64,000 bases of DNA from Apricaphanius iberus (lineage: Eukaryota > Chordata > Actinopteri > Cyprinodontiformes > Aphaniidae): contig JAPXFQ010000338.1 in the NCBI GenBank assembly GCA_028564705.1, forward strand, positions 1,116,001 to 1,180,000, written 5' to 3'. Both the position numbers and the translations under genes were made by a program. Positions 36,303 to 47,120 of the stretch are shown here, one piece after another. Every line of letters begins with the position of its first letter. Within the stretch, counting starts at the first letter, position 1. The notes under the pieces are model-generated. The model saw nothing but the letters and a program-made list of their open reading frames with translations, was not told the origin of the DNA and made no database searches.

Positions 36303-37440
36303 AAGGCAATTTTATTTGTATAGCACAATTTCATTGCAAGGCAATTCAAGGTGCATGATTCGGTTGTAAAGAAACCAAAAATAGCATTTGATTAAAAGCA
36401 AAAACAAAACACAAGAATCAATAAAACATTATAGCAAATAGCATTTGATTAAAAACAAAAATTTAAAATAAGCATATAAAGAAAATGTATGTCAAAAATC
36501 AATATTCCCTAAAATTATATCTAAACAGTAGAGTTTTAATCTTTGATTTGAAAGAACCTAACGATTCTGCAGCTTTGCAATCGTTTGGAAGTTTATTCCA
36601 GATTTGTGGGGCATAGAAACTGAAAGCTGCTTCTCCATGTTTGGTTCTAATTCTAGATGTTAAGTAAACTAGAGTTGGAGGACCTAAGTGGTCTACTGGG
36701 TTGGTATAGTGACAACAGGTCTTCAACATACTTTGGTGCTAAACCATTCAATGATTTATAAACTAGTATGCACATTTTAAAGTCTATTCTCTGAGCTACA
36801 GGGAGCCAGTTTGAGGACATTGGAACTGGGGTGATGTGCTCTACTTTGCTGGTTCTAGTGAGGATGCAAGCAGCAGCATTCTGGATCAGCTGCAGCTTTC
36901 TGATTGACTTTTTTAGGTAGACCTGTGAGGACGCTGTTGCAGTAATCAATCCGACTAAAGATGACTGCATGGATGATTTTTTATGGTCGTTTTGTGATAT
37001 TGGTCTTTTTATCCTAGAGATATTCTTTGGGTGATGGAAGGCTGATATTGTTATTGCCTTAATGTGACCCTGGAGGTTCAGGTCTGAGTCCATTATTACA
37101 CCTAGATTACGCATCCTATCATTAGTTTCTAGTTGTATCAACTGAAGCTGTGCGCTGACTCTTAAAGTTTGTTCAAAATAATGTGATGTTTGATGAGCAC
37201 GGAAACCAGACTGAGAAGTATTAAAGCGGTTGGTCATTGTTAGGAAACTATTTAATAGTTGAAACACAGCTTTTTCAGTAATCTTGCTGATGAATGGATG
37301 ATTAGAGATTGGCCTGTAATTTTACATCAAGTACACCAAGTAGTTGTTCTTAAGTACTGACTTGATAACTGACGTTTTTAAAGCTTGGGGGAAGACACCT
37401 GACAGAAGGGATAAGTTAACTATTTGAATCAGACCAGACA
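36303..37440 (-). mobile_element. second LINE relic, RT core deleted
   Basis: The 3' tail at 36303-36330 (GCAATTTTATTTGTATAGCAC in plus sense) is a common fish LINE end. Reading upstream on the minus strand: a C-terminal frame (36729-36499) with RTKHGEAAFSFYAPQIWNKL, a frame (37267-36653) with NLGVIMDSDLNLQGHI and LIQNAAACILTRT, and near 37300 a NYRPISNHPF-type RT motif. The catalytic RT block with FADD is absent between the SGFRAHQTS segment and NLGVIMD, so an internal deletion removed it. It is a different family from the LINE next to it. Confidence 0.82.
36499..37267 (-). pseudogene. LINE pol C-terminal half
   Basis: Two overlapping frames cover the post-RT domain. The conserved wording WLPVAQRIDFKMCILVYKSL, then LAPKYVEDLL, then the FSFYAPQIWNKLP block is a signature of fish L2-type LINEs. 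The frame switches within 36653-36729. Confidence 0.85.
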
Positions 37441-37698
37441 GATGTACAAACAGTTACTTTAAGGACAACAAGTACTAAACCAGAGTGCTATGCAGTTATA
37501 CAAATGGAGTAGCATACTCATATTAGAATGTCTTACTGATGAGAAAATAAATAAAAAAATGATATAGAGTATTACATTATGTCTATGAGTTATTCATTTA
37601 TTTTGCAACTGTTTTTTGTATTGATTTTGAATTTTAATTTTAGTCTTAAAATCCCAGAATTTTCCAATAACTATTTTTGTCGGCCTGCATGAACACTC

Positions 37699-37840
37699 AG
37701 GGAGTGGCAGGACATGTTCCTGTGTTTGAGACATGGCTTAGGGTGAGAGCATGAAGAAAGAGGGTCAGACTTTTTTCTTTTTTTCTTCGAAACCCAGTTT
37801 GCTCAATGGCTCCTGAAAAATCACCTACCCTACCTTTAAG
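37699..37840 (-). repeat. TTAAAGGTGGGGTAGG repeat, copy 3 (reverse)
   Basis: Ends CACCTACCCTACCTTTAA-like in the plus strand (37823-37840), the reverse complement of the start of the copies at 2041 and 31024. Confidence 0.55.
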
Positions 37841-38452
37841 TTTGAGATCTCTGAATTCTTTGAAAATTGAGGTGGCCGTTTTAATAGATAAACTGTATAT
37901 GTATTCTAGATATTCATCCATCCATTTTTTTAACTCCTTTTCCTCAAGGGGTTGCAGGCTGGTACCCATCTTTAGGCTGAACAGATCCAAAAACGTGATT
38001 GTAGCTCATCTAACCAAATATGCTACCAGTCCATGATGTGGAAACACTGATACAGCAGTCTTATACATTTCTAAACAGTACTGAGTTACTCCCATCTATT
38101 TGTTTACATTTTATGTCTCAATATTACTGTTATTAGTGTCCCTTTTATCTCCTCGTTATTGTAATGTCCCACTTTTTGGCTTGTATTGTTTCTTTTATTT
38201 GTACAATTGCTTTTTTGTTTTTTGCTACCTGTTAGATTGGACTTAGTTTGGAATAATGGATACTTTACTTGACTTCAATCTGAACAAACTAAACAGAGAA
38301 CTACATACAGTACACAAAAAACAACTTAAAAGATTTTACTTAAATTACAAATAGTTCAGTTGCTGTTGCCTGAATGTAGTTTCACAAGTTCCTCCTGCTC
38401 CGCATGAAACTGAAATGTGCACCCATTTGTGTTTAATCATATAATCGGATTG
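37841..38452. other. no gene recognised
   Basis: Plain AT-rich DNA. 37915-37960 has a TCCATCCATTTTTTTAACTCC motif often seen in fish repeats. Confidence 0.5.
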
Positions 38453-38460
38453 CTTTAGAG

Positions 38461-38683
38461 GAGGAATCCCCAACTCCAGGCCTTGAGGGCCAGTGTCTTG
38501 CAGGTTTTGGTTCTTCCCTTGGTTCAACATACCAGAATCAAATGATGGCTTGTTAGCAGGCCTCCGCAGAACTTTGCCATGCTGAGGAGGAAGTTGGACA
38601 ATTTGAATCAGCTGAGTTGGAGCATCGACACATCTAAAACTGGTAGGGCACCGGCCCTTGAGGCCTGGAGTTGGGGACCCCTG
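38461..38683. mobile_element. hAT-type MITE with perfect 8-bp target duplication
   Basis: 223 bases. The right end reads CAGGGGTCCCCAACTCCAGG on the minus strand and the left end GAGGAATCCCCAACTCCAGG; the inverted repeats continue through GCCTTGAGGGCC. CTTTAGAG flanks it at 38453-38460 and 38684-38691. The 8-bp duplication and CAGGGG-type ends are hallmarks of hAT elements. It has no coding capacity, so it was moved by a transposase from elsewhere. Confidence 0.92.
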
Positions 38684-38691
38684 CTTTAGAG

Positions 38692-41600
38692 GTTTGTGTC
38701 TTGTGGTTTTAGACTTTTGCCTTAGGTCGTTAATGGCATTTTATATTTTCTAGAGACTGAACCGGTGCTCTGCCACCACACTGGAACTGGAATTACAAGT
38801 GCCACTCCGTTTTGAAATGAGGGAACATTTCTCCTATTGAAGTGATCAGAAGTCAGAAAGGCTGTGATCAGTTTATTTCATACCTAGCAAGCTATTACTT
38901 CTGTGAATGGAAATCACGCAGCATGCGCCACTGAGCCTCCAAAGCCCCCAGTAACTTTTCAGGTCAGAGGGTTTTCTGTCACCTCCCTATTAAAGATGCT
39001 TTGTGTACGGTGTCCAGGTCAGAGATGAAGCTCAGATATTCTGGGATATTATGGGATTTTTTTTTTTTTGATTTTATTACCTGTACTCGATGTGTAAATC
39101 TGAAAATGTCTGCACATTTTACCAACTGGTCAGAGGTGTGAATACTACTCCTGTCACCTTTCTAAAAAGCAGTCAAATACATTAAAATATTTTGTTAATA
39201 AGAGCCCTGAAACAAAGTATTCAACATTTATAAGAACACATTTCTTTTCAGGAATTCATATGAATCCTTAAGACCCTTTCTAAAAGAAAGCTTATAACTG
39301 TTGATTAGTTAAAACAGCAAAACTCATTCCTCCTATAGTGGTAATAGCCAATCACAGCTAAAATTAAAATAAATAGTGCTCCTGGATTTGTAAATGCGAG
39401 TCAATAGTGTTCAAATTCACTTGCAAACAAGTATGAAAATGGAAATTATGGCTGGAAAAATTATCAAGATCATTTTAAATTATAAGATTAATCGATTTAT
39501 TGCTTGTTACATATCTGCAATTCACAAAGAAACTTTGAACTGATAACAGGAACCTGAAAAGAGGTTTGGCAAAGGGTTCTCTGTTTTAGTTGCACAGGGT
39601 TACAACCACTTCTAATCATATAGTCATTGTAAGGATCTACACTCTTAAGGGATTACACACAGACTGTTTTTAATAATGCTAACCGCGCTAATCTCTAATT
39701 TTAGAACCCACAGCCACCTTAAAATACAATCTTCATAATCATTTTGTTTTTGCTTTAAAATTTTAAGACCCCGTTCCACTTCCCTTCCCCAAACCCAGTG
39801 ATATCTCACCTTTGTTTGTGATAAAATTTACTGCAACATTTTTAATACTTGTACTTTTTTTTAGCTTGTTTTAAGGGAAAATGTATCAACTATAACATGT
39901 ATGTATCTATAATTGGTGCTTATCGACTGTAAATCCTTCAAAAAAAGGTGTTCTCACCCTGATTTTCGTAGAAAAAAATGTGTAAAACTTTGTATAACAA
40001 ATGTGATGCAGAAAGTTGGATATTGGTTTCCCCCCGGAATGTCTTAGCAGTCTTTCCCACAGCCTTTTATTGCCTTTAGTCCAGGGATTTCAACCAGAGC
40101 CCTTTCTTCCAATCTCGTCCTGGTATGCAGTGATAATAGGATACCTTAGACATAGTTCCTTGACACTGACTTTTATGTTTCGAGCACTCTGTAACTATAG
40201 ATCTTACTTTATTGAAAATGTTCAATTCTGTCAGGAAGGATGCCTACACTCCAGCTATGTTTTGAACTATATGAGCCTCTCGGGAACTGACTTACAGCAA
40301 GAATTGTGGCCAATTTATGCTTGCTTTCATCCACATAGTGGCAGATGACCGGGTAGTCATTTATATAGAGAGGTCCACAAATCAGAATTGAAGCTTTTAG
40401 CTGTGGCCTTCAGCATTGTGGCTTTTTTTATTTTCTTTGTTTTAAGCCAGCAGTCACATTCAAGAACTGAAATAATAATGTTGATGAATTTAGGTAGTAA
40501 CCAGTATACATAAACCCACCTTCCTGAGAGGTGGTACATAGGAAAAATCCATAACTGCTACACTATGTAAAATTAACCCTCACCTTTCGGAGCACCATAT
40601 TCCCAAAGGCCTCATATTGCATTCATTTATTTATTTATTAATTTATTTATTTATTTCAAATATTATTGTGTTGTGCAAAATGTTATTGCACTTACCAAGA
40701 TGGACACATACTTCATTCTCATCCAGGCTACAAGAAGATCAAGAATGACTTTGTTAGAGAAAACATTTCTGTAAAATTACGGAAGTGCATCCCTAAATAT
40801 TTAAGCAGTTCGGTATATTCATGTTGAAAAAACATAAGGACAAAGGATAAATCAAAATAATCCCTGAATATGACCCTCTTTTTCAGGGCAAGGCTCAATT
40901 TTTTGTTTTTTGAGTTTCTACACATGAGTAGAGGGTAATCGGCCTGATTGCAGAACTGATGGACTGACTGCAACAGATGAAGAGTAAGATGTGAGGGGCA
41001 ATCAGCGAACAATTGGGAGTTAAACATTTGTAACAGAAGCTTAAATACTTAGAACTGATAGTAAAGAAGACCAGAGTGTGTGAAAACCAGGCAAAACTAA
41101 TAATTCACAAAAGTGATAAAATCCTTTTTTTCTATAATAAAAGTAAACATAGCCACAGTTCAAGAAACCAACAAGATATTCAATCAAAGTCTGCTGACAA
41201 TAACCAATAAATTTAAATGACAATTCAAATTTGATTTACCAATCAAAATAGAAAACAGTTCCCCCTTTTCAGTAAACAGTTGATGAAAAAAACTTTAGGT
41301 TCTTGATACTTTTTATTCCAAATGTTTAAAGTCCTAAGGTTTCCTTAGATTTCTATCTAAAGGTAAAAGGAAGGACTCACATCTTCTGTCCAACTCACTT
41401 ATCAGAAAACTGCGATCATCTTGTTTCCTAAATGATGAAAAATGTAATTTGCTAAATGTTCATGCAGTTCAGAAGCTGATTGGATCTGTGAACTAAACTG
41501 GTGCAGCGCATTCATGACGGGCCACAGTAATCATGTTTAATGCTCAACACAGTGCCTGTTTTAACTGAGTCAGTGGAGCAGCATATATCGAGAGGCAACT

Positions 41601-42107
41601 TTCTAATTAGATGAAAAATGTAAAACTGGGAGCAGCAGGAAAAGATGTTAAAAATATTAACAATGTTATGATTGCAACATGTGAAAAGTACGATAGCACT
41701 CTATTATTTTGTCTTGATGTGTCCCCTGAGGTAGACTTTTAGTCTAACAAAAAAAAAATGATAAAGCATCCCTTCTCTTCTACTATACAACCATGTTTTA
41801 GTGTTTTTAAAGTATGACTGTGACTGATATTCAAAGTGCTGCTGTTATCCGGTGAGAGTAGTTTCTTTGGCACACGGCTGTTGTGTATGAGCCAGAGTTA
41901 CACTCCCTTTGAAGACTGAGTTTGCTTTAGGCCTATGCTGTATAAATTATGCTCTTTGTGGCAGTGGCTCTTCCTGGTGATTAATGAATTGTCAGTAAGA
42001 CAAAATCCAAAGGTCAAAAGGTAAAATGCTTAAGCTAAGAAACTTCCTTCTGCTGTTTGAGAATCATTTTAGGCCATATAAAAGTCAGGAAGCTAATATA
42101 AATATGA
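38692..42107. other. no gene recognised
   Basis: AT-rich DNA with a T run at 39058-39070 and the tetranucleotide repeat at 40621. Frames up to 110 codons (40016-40348) lack any domain. Confidence 0.5.
40621..40657. repeat. (TTTA)n microsatellite
   Basis: ATTTATTTATTT repeats with one interruption (TTATTAATT). Confidence 0.9.
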
Positions 42108-42840
42108 AACCTTGCAAAAATGTTCATACCTCCTAAATTTTCTGATTTTCTTAAAGGACAAACTCCAATGTGTTTTATTCAGCTTTTATGTGACAAACAA
42201 CTCAAAGCAGTGCAGAATTTTAGGGTTTGTGTTAACTCTTTTTTACTTTTATAATAAAATCCATTGCATTCATGCATTCCAGAATACAATATAGAGTTGA
42301 CCTGTGTGTAATTTAAACTCTATATAAATAAGCTGCTGAAGTTCTCAAAGATATATCAGTAAGCAATGGAGATCAAATAGCAACACAAAGACTAAGGGAC
42401 AGAGTATGTAAGTCAGGGAGGAAGTTGTGGAGAAGTTTAAAGCAGAGTTAGATTATTAAACAATATTATCAGCGTTGGAAAGCTCACAAAGTGCTGTTTA
42501 ATCCATGATATGAAAATGGAAGGGCTGTAGCACAGCTTCAAGCAAGACGTGGCCGATCACAAACTCACTGACGTTACACTGTTTGCATTATTGAAGAAAG
42601 CAACTCAGAGATAGTGTGTCTCTGGAACAGCTGCATAGATCCATAGCTCAGGTAGGAGAAGATTTTGACAGGTTGCTTTTAGCTATCCAATCTACAAATG
42701 TAGTATTAACGGAGCAAGAACCAATAGAAAATGGAACTTATAAGGACAATTCTGAGAACAAAATAGCTTTCTTTGAGTTTGGAGAAATGCATTAGAGGTA
42801 TTGGGGATTACAGAATGATACAATTATTTGGCTATGAATA
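42108..42840 (+). mobile_element. Tc1-like element, decayed 5' half
   Basis: It begins with CCTTGCAAAAATGTTCATACC (42110), the inverted-repeat start of a common fish Tc1 family. The first helix-turn-helix of the transposase is recognisable in broken frame: GAAGTTGTGGAGAAGTTTAA (42420-42440) and the later CATAGCTCAGGTAGGAGA (42640-42658). Matches fade by about 42840 at a TATTTGGCTATGAAT block. Stops and indels make it a pseudogene. The catalytic half is missing. Confidence 0.75.
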
Positions 42841-43148
42841 TTTATGAAGGATTTCTTATGGCAATAAATAAGATTGATAATCTATGGAAAAACACAATAT
42901 GTGACAGTATGTAGGTTTTGGCTATGAATAATTGGTTAGGGCAAATATTAATAAGATTAATAAATCTTTGTCAAAATTACAAAGTTTGGGTCACCATTCT
43001 GGAATCCAAGAAAATAATAGCTAAATATTACCGTCTCAGTTAATGTTTGACTACCTGCCTGATATGGTTGGTATAATTCAACCATAGATGAAAGAATGAG
43101 CTCTTGACAGTCTTTGAACAAGTTATTACATAAGTTACTACATATGTA

Positions 43149-43175
43149 CACTACCGTTCAAAAGTTTGGGGTCAC
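43149..43175 (+). repeat. left terminal inverted repeat
   Basis: Starts CACTACCGTTCAAAAGTTTG. Perfect 27-base inverted match to the right end; weaker similarity continues inward. Confidence 0.95.
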
Positions 43176-43560
43176 ATTGAAATGTCCTTATTTTTGAAGG
43201 AAAAGCACTGTACTTTTCAATGAAGATAACTTTAAACTAGTCTTAACTTTAAAGAAACACACGCTATACATTGCTAATGTGGTAAATGACTATTCTAGCT
43301 GCAAATGTCTGGTTTTTGGTGCAATATCTACATAGGTGTATAGAGGCCCATTTCCAGCAACTATCACTCCAGTGTTCTAATGGTACAATGTGTTTGCTCA
43401 TTGGCTCAGAAGGCTAATTGATGATTAGAAAACCCTTGTGCAATCATGTTCACACATCTGAAAACAGTTTAGCTCAGTACAGAAGCTACAAAACTGACCT
43501 TCCTTTGAGCAGATTGAGTTTTTGGAGCATCACATTTGTGGGGTCAATTAAACGCTCAAA

Positions 43561-44604
43561 ATGGCCAGAAAAAGAGAACTTTCATCTGAAACTCGACAGT
43601 CTATTCTTGTTCTTAGAAATGAAGGCTATTCCATGCGAGAAATTGCTAAGAAATTGAAGATTTCCTACAACGGTGTGTACTACTCCCTTCAGAGGACAGC
43701 ACAAACAGGCTCTAACCAGAGTAGAAAAAGAAGTGGGAGGCCGCGTTGCACAACTGAGCAAGAAGATAAGTACATTAGAGTCTCTAGTTTGAGAAACAGA
43801 TGCCTCACAGGTCCCCAACTGGCATCTTCATTAAATAGTACCCGCAAAACACCAGTGTCAACATCTACAGTGAAGAGGCGGCTGCGGGATTCTGGGCTTC
43901 AGGGCAGAGTGGCAAAGAAAAAGCCATATCTGAGACTGGCCAATAAAAGAAAAAGATTAAGATGGGCAAAAGAACACAGACATTGGACAGAGGAAGACTG
44001 GAAAAAAGTGCTGTGGACGGATGAATCCAAGTTTGAGGTGTTTGGATCACAAAGAAGAACGTTTGTGAGACGCAGAACAACTGAAAAGATGCTGGAAGAA
44101 TGCCTGACGCCATCTGTTAAGCATGGTGGAGGTAATGTGATGGTCTGGGGTTGCTTTGGTGCTGGTAAGGTGGGAGATTTGTACAGGGTAAAAGGGATTC
44201 TGAATAAGGAAGGCTATCACTCCATTTTGCAACGCCATGCCATACCCAGTGGACAGCGCTTGATTGGAGCCAATTTCATCCTACAACAGGACAATGACCC
44301 AAAACACACCTCGAAATTGTGCAAGAACTATTTAGAGAAGAAGCAGGCAGCTGGTATTCTATCGGTAATGGAGTGGCCAGCGCAGTCACCAGATTTGAAC
44401 CCCGTTGAGCTGTTGTGGGAGCAGCTTGACCGTATGGTACGCAAGAAGTGCCCATCCAACCAATCCAAATTGTGGGAGCTGCTTCTAGAAGCGTGGGGTG
44501 CAATTTCTCCAGATTACCTCAACAAATTAACAGCTAGAATGCCAAAGGTCTGCAATGCTGTAATTGCTGCAAATGGAGGATTCTTTGATGAAAGCAAAGT
44601 TTGA
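43561..44604 (+). CDS. Tc1/mariner transposase, DD38E, intact
   Basis: A 347-aa transposase that would cut the element out and insert it at TA sites. Residues 1-50 form the first helix-turn-helix (SMREIAKKLKIS recognition area); GRPR at 59-62 is the AT-hook-like linker; a second helix-turn-helix covers about 65-110; a basic KRKRLRW patch near 129-135 fits a nuclear signal. The catalytic residues are Asp154 (LWTDES), Asp244 (QQDNDPKH) and Glu283 (LNPVE). Exactly 38 residues lie between the last two, instead of 34 in Tc1 and Sleeping Beauty. DD38E is the spacing described for the Intruder family. The glycine-rich KHGGG box is at 187-191. The ATG sits in a good context (CAAAATGG). No stops or frameshifts, and length is typical for the family. 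Confidence 0.95.
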   Translation: MARKRELSSETRQSILVLRNEGYSMREIAKKLKISYNGVYYSLQRTAQTGSNQSRKRSGRPRCTTEQEDKYIRVSSLRNRCLTGPQLASSLNSTRKTPVSTSTVKRRLRDSGLQGRVAKKKPYLRLANKRKRLRWAKEHRHWTEEDWKKVLWTDESKFEVFGSQRRTFVRRRTTEKMLEECLTPSVKHGGGNVMVWGCFGAGKVGDLYRVKGILNKEGYHSILQRHAIPSGQRLIGANFILQQDNDPKHTSKLCKNYLEKKQAAGILSVMEWPAQSPDLNPVELLWEQLDRMVRKKCPSNQSKLWELLLEAWGAISPDYLNKLTARMPKVCNAVIAANGGFFDESKV

Positions 44605-44625
44605 TGTAAAAACAATCTTATTTCA

Positions 44626-44631
44626 AATAAA
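44626..44631 (+). terminator. polyadenylation signal of the transposase gene
   Basis: AATAAA 22 bases after the TGA stop, inside the element. Confidence 0.6.
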
Positions 44632-44739
44632 AATCATTATTTCTAACCTTGTCAATGTCTTGACTCTATTTTTTATTCATTTCACAACGTATGGTGGTGA
44701 ATAAGTGTGACTTTTCATGGAAAACACAAAATTGTTTGG

Positions 44740-44766
44740 GTGACCCCAAACTTTTGAACGGTAGTG
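44740..44766 (-). repeat. right terminal inverted repeat
   Basis: Inverted partner of 43149-43175, followed by TA. Confidence 0.95.
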
Positions 44767-44998
44767 TATGTGAGAAAATAAACAACTTTCTATTAGTGAC
44801 TATTAATATTAACTATTAATAGTTAAACTTTTCAGTCAAACTGTTTTAATCAAAGTTGCTAAGCTAGCAGCATGTAACTAGACAAAGTAAAAGGAAACTA
44901 ACTAAAAAATAAAAACAACAAAATGGACCAATATGCAAAGAACATTGATGTCTCTTTTTAATTTAACCATATAATGTTGGCAAGGTAGTTTGTCTGAG

Positions 44999-45509
44999 TT
45001 AAAGGTTGAGTGCGTAATTTTTGGCCAGTAGGGGGCAGTGCATACCTAAATAATCACAAGCATGCGGTATCTGTGTCTTCGAGTAAGAAGCTCAACAACG
45101 GAGGTCCAGCTAGTGCTGTTTTCAAATGCTCAATTCCCTGAGAATTATCTATTTGCAGCAACATGACGAGCACGTCATTCTCTCTTTTATCGCTTGGAAC
45201 TAGTGAAGAGGAAAAAATGTATTTATGGCCAAACATTTTTGCATTTGGAGGGGAAATCAATGTTTTAATAGCGGGCAAGTTCCGTGCGCTTTGTCCGTCC
45301 TGGCTCTTGTAGAAGTAAAGACGTCATCTAATATGGCTCTCCCCTGAAAAGAGTACCCACGCCTATGTATTTTAAAACTGATTTTTAAAGTCATATTTTA
45401 CAATATTACCAATATTTTGCAATTAATGTGCTTTACGTAATTATTATAACATAGTATTTTAATGGCTATTTTGAAAGATGTACTGCAAAAACTATAACTG
45501 TCTCTTTAA
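44999..45509. mobile_element. TTAA-flanked MITE-like element
   Basis: TTAA at 44999-45002 precedes AAGGTTGAGTGCGTAA, and TTAA at 45506-45509 ends it. The two termini match only weakly as inverted repeats, so one end may belong to another element. TTAA fits piggyBac- or Kolobok-type insertion. The interior has no gene. Confidence 0.45.
45023..45041 (+). promoter_or_regulatory. CTCF-like motif in a MITE
   Basis: GGCCAGTAGGGGGCAGTGC closely fits the CTCF core (CCASYAGRKGGCRS). Because it lies near a MITE end, other copies could carry it too. Confidence 0.45.
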
Positions 45510-45879
45510 GTTGCCGTAGTGTGACGTTTTATGCAAGTGCAGGCCCCCAAGCCGATCTGGTAACCCAAGCAGATCTGGTACCCACATCGGCCTTATGGCT
45601 TGAGGTCTGTGTTTGAGTCTAGTGATCATGGTTGTGGCACATCATTTTTGAAAACATTCAGGTTTTTGTATTTTAAAATCCTCTGCGTATGTTGTTTTCG
45701 TTTGGATTCAGGTGTGCCAAACCACTATCCATAGCCCCCTTATGTAACCCAGTGTTAAAACCGTGATAAAAAAAATATAATTATTGATATTACTGATTAA
45801 AATCCCCTAATTTCATAATAAGAATAAATATGGACAAAGAGTATATTAATATAAATTGATAAATATCATAAAAAAATCA

Positions 45880-46036
45880 TTTAAAAAGACATAATAAATA
45901 ACGCTATAGTATAAAATCATCATTAGCCAATAAGGTCAAGTCGCATCTCCTGACCTCTTTAAAAAGACATAATAAATAACGCTATAGTATAAAATCATCA
46001 TTAGCCAATAAGGTCAAGTCGCATCTCCTGACCTCT
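45880..46036. repeat. perfect 78-bp tandem duplication
   Basis: 45880-45957 is repeated base for base at 45958-46035 (start TTTAAAAAGACATAATAAAT, end GCATCTCCTGACCTC). The absence of any difference points to a recent duplication or an assembly artefact. Confidence 0.97.
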
Positions 46037-47036
46037 ACGTCCTCTGTACATGCTCGTCAGACATGCCAGAGTCTCAGACAGAGAGACATTGCACCTGCTC
46101 CGGAGAAGCTAACGTGTTAGTAGCAGCCTTTTCGGTGAAAATACACGTTGATAGGTAAGCAAAAACCGACCCAAACTAAGCAAAACCTTGCAATATACAG
46201 ATTATTGACAATTTGTTTTATTAAAATTAAGATACTGAGTCCCAAAGGCTGTGAATCCTCGCTAGTTGGGAAACCCTGTGTCCTACGTGGATGTAGCATG
46301 GTGAGTGCCATTCATTGTGTACGGGGCTGGTTAGCATGCTAATCTCCGGATGCTAGTCTCCGAGTGGTATCTCCCCTAGTTTTTTCACTACGAAAATGCA
46401 CTTTTTAGAGGTAAATAGGTTAATCCAAGGTCCCAATTCATTTGATACGAAATGGTATTTCAAGGTTTATGCAAAGTCAATTGTGTAGAGGCGTAAAATG
46501 CCGTTTTCTTGTGCAAAATAGTTCATATAGCACATGCTAATTCTTACCCTGGTGGTGCTAATGTGGGTTAGCCACTGAAAATTATTAGGGTTGATGTCAA
46601 GTGCTGGTACATGCACTTTGCCTGTTTTTTTTTTTTTTTAAAGAAATTTCTGTTTTAAAAAGTAAGAAATGTTTATTTTATGCACTTAAAGCCTGTGAGT
46701 GTAATTTTTGAGTTTAAAGTGTACTTGCTATACACTTTTGAGAGAAACTATTTGTGTACTAAATTTAAACTAATGTAAATTTATTTTTTATTTAGTAATA
46801 CTTGAATTATAATGTTGTACAACTGAAGATATTTTGAATAATTTTAAACGCTTTTAGTAACTATTAGTAACTATAGTCTTTATAGAACATAATTTAAGCT
46901 ATTGTCTGACCTGTTTCCAGGTCAGTTTTTTTTGTGTGGATCCAATTCAAGAAGATGCTCCAGATCTGGATGGCGAGCCCTAGCCCGAATCACAGTAACT
47001 GGTATTTGTAACCCGACTGGTTACGGTCATACACAA
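46037..47036. other. no gene recognised; exon-like edges
   Basis: A donor-like GATAGGTAAGC at about 46152 and an acceptor-like CTGTTTCCAG at about 46911-46920 could bound a 0.77-kb intron of a noncoding RNA, but no conserved coding sequence is seen. GTTAGCATGCTAATC (46331) is a motif frequent in fish repeats. Confidence 0.25.
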
Positions 47037-47120
47037 ACATTGAAAGACCAAACGAACATTGAAAGACCAAACAAACATTGAAAGACTAAACGAACATTGA
47101 AAGACTTGACAAATATTGAA
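47037..47120. repeat. 19-bp minisatellite, about 4.5 copies
   Basis: Units of the form CATTGAAAGACCAAACGAA, with small differences between copies; the last ones are degenerate. Confidence 0.92.

Larger units (their letters stand above)
43149..44766 (+). mobile_element. complete Tc1/mariner element, DD38E (Intruder-like)
   Basis: 1618 bases bounded by TA at 43147-43148 and 44767-44768, the target duplication of this superfamily. The outer 27 bases (43149-43175) are matched perfectly in inverted form by 44740-44766. Between them is one uninterrupted transposase gene and, after it, an AATAAA at 44626. Nothing in the copy is visibly broken. The termini belong to a type widespread among fishes and also known from lampreys. 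It lies about 300 bases downstream of the decayed Tc1 fragment but is unrelated to it in sequence. Confidence 0.95.

Noticed and set aside
43582..44503. Minus-strand frames over the transposase gene
   Set aside because: Shadows of the intact plus-strand transposase.
47037..47120. Regular 19-base repeats, CRISPR-like at first sight
   Set aside because: No spacers between units; a eukaryotic minisatellite.
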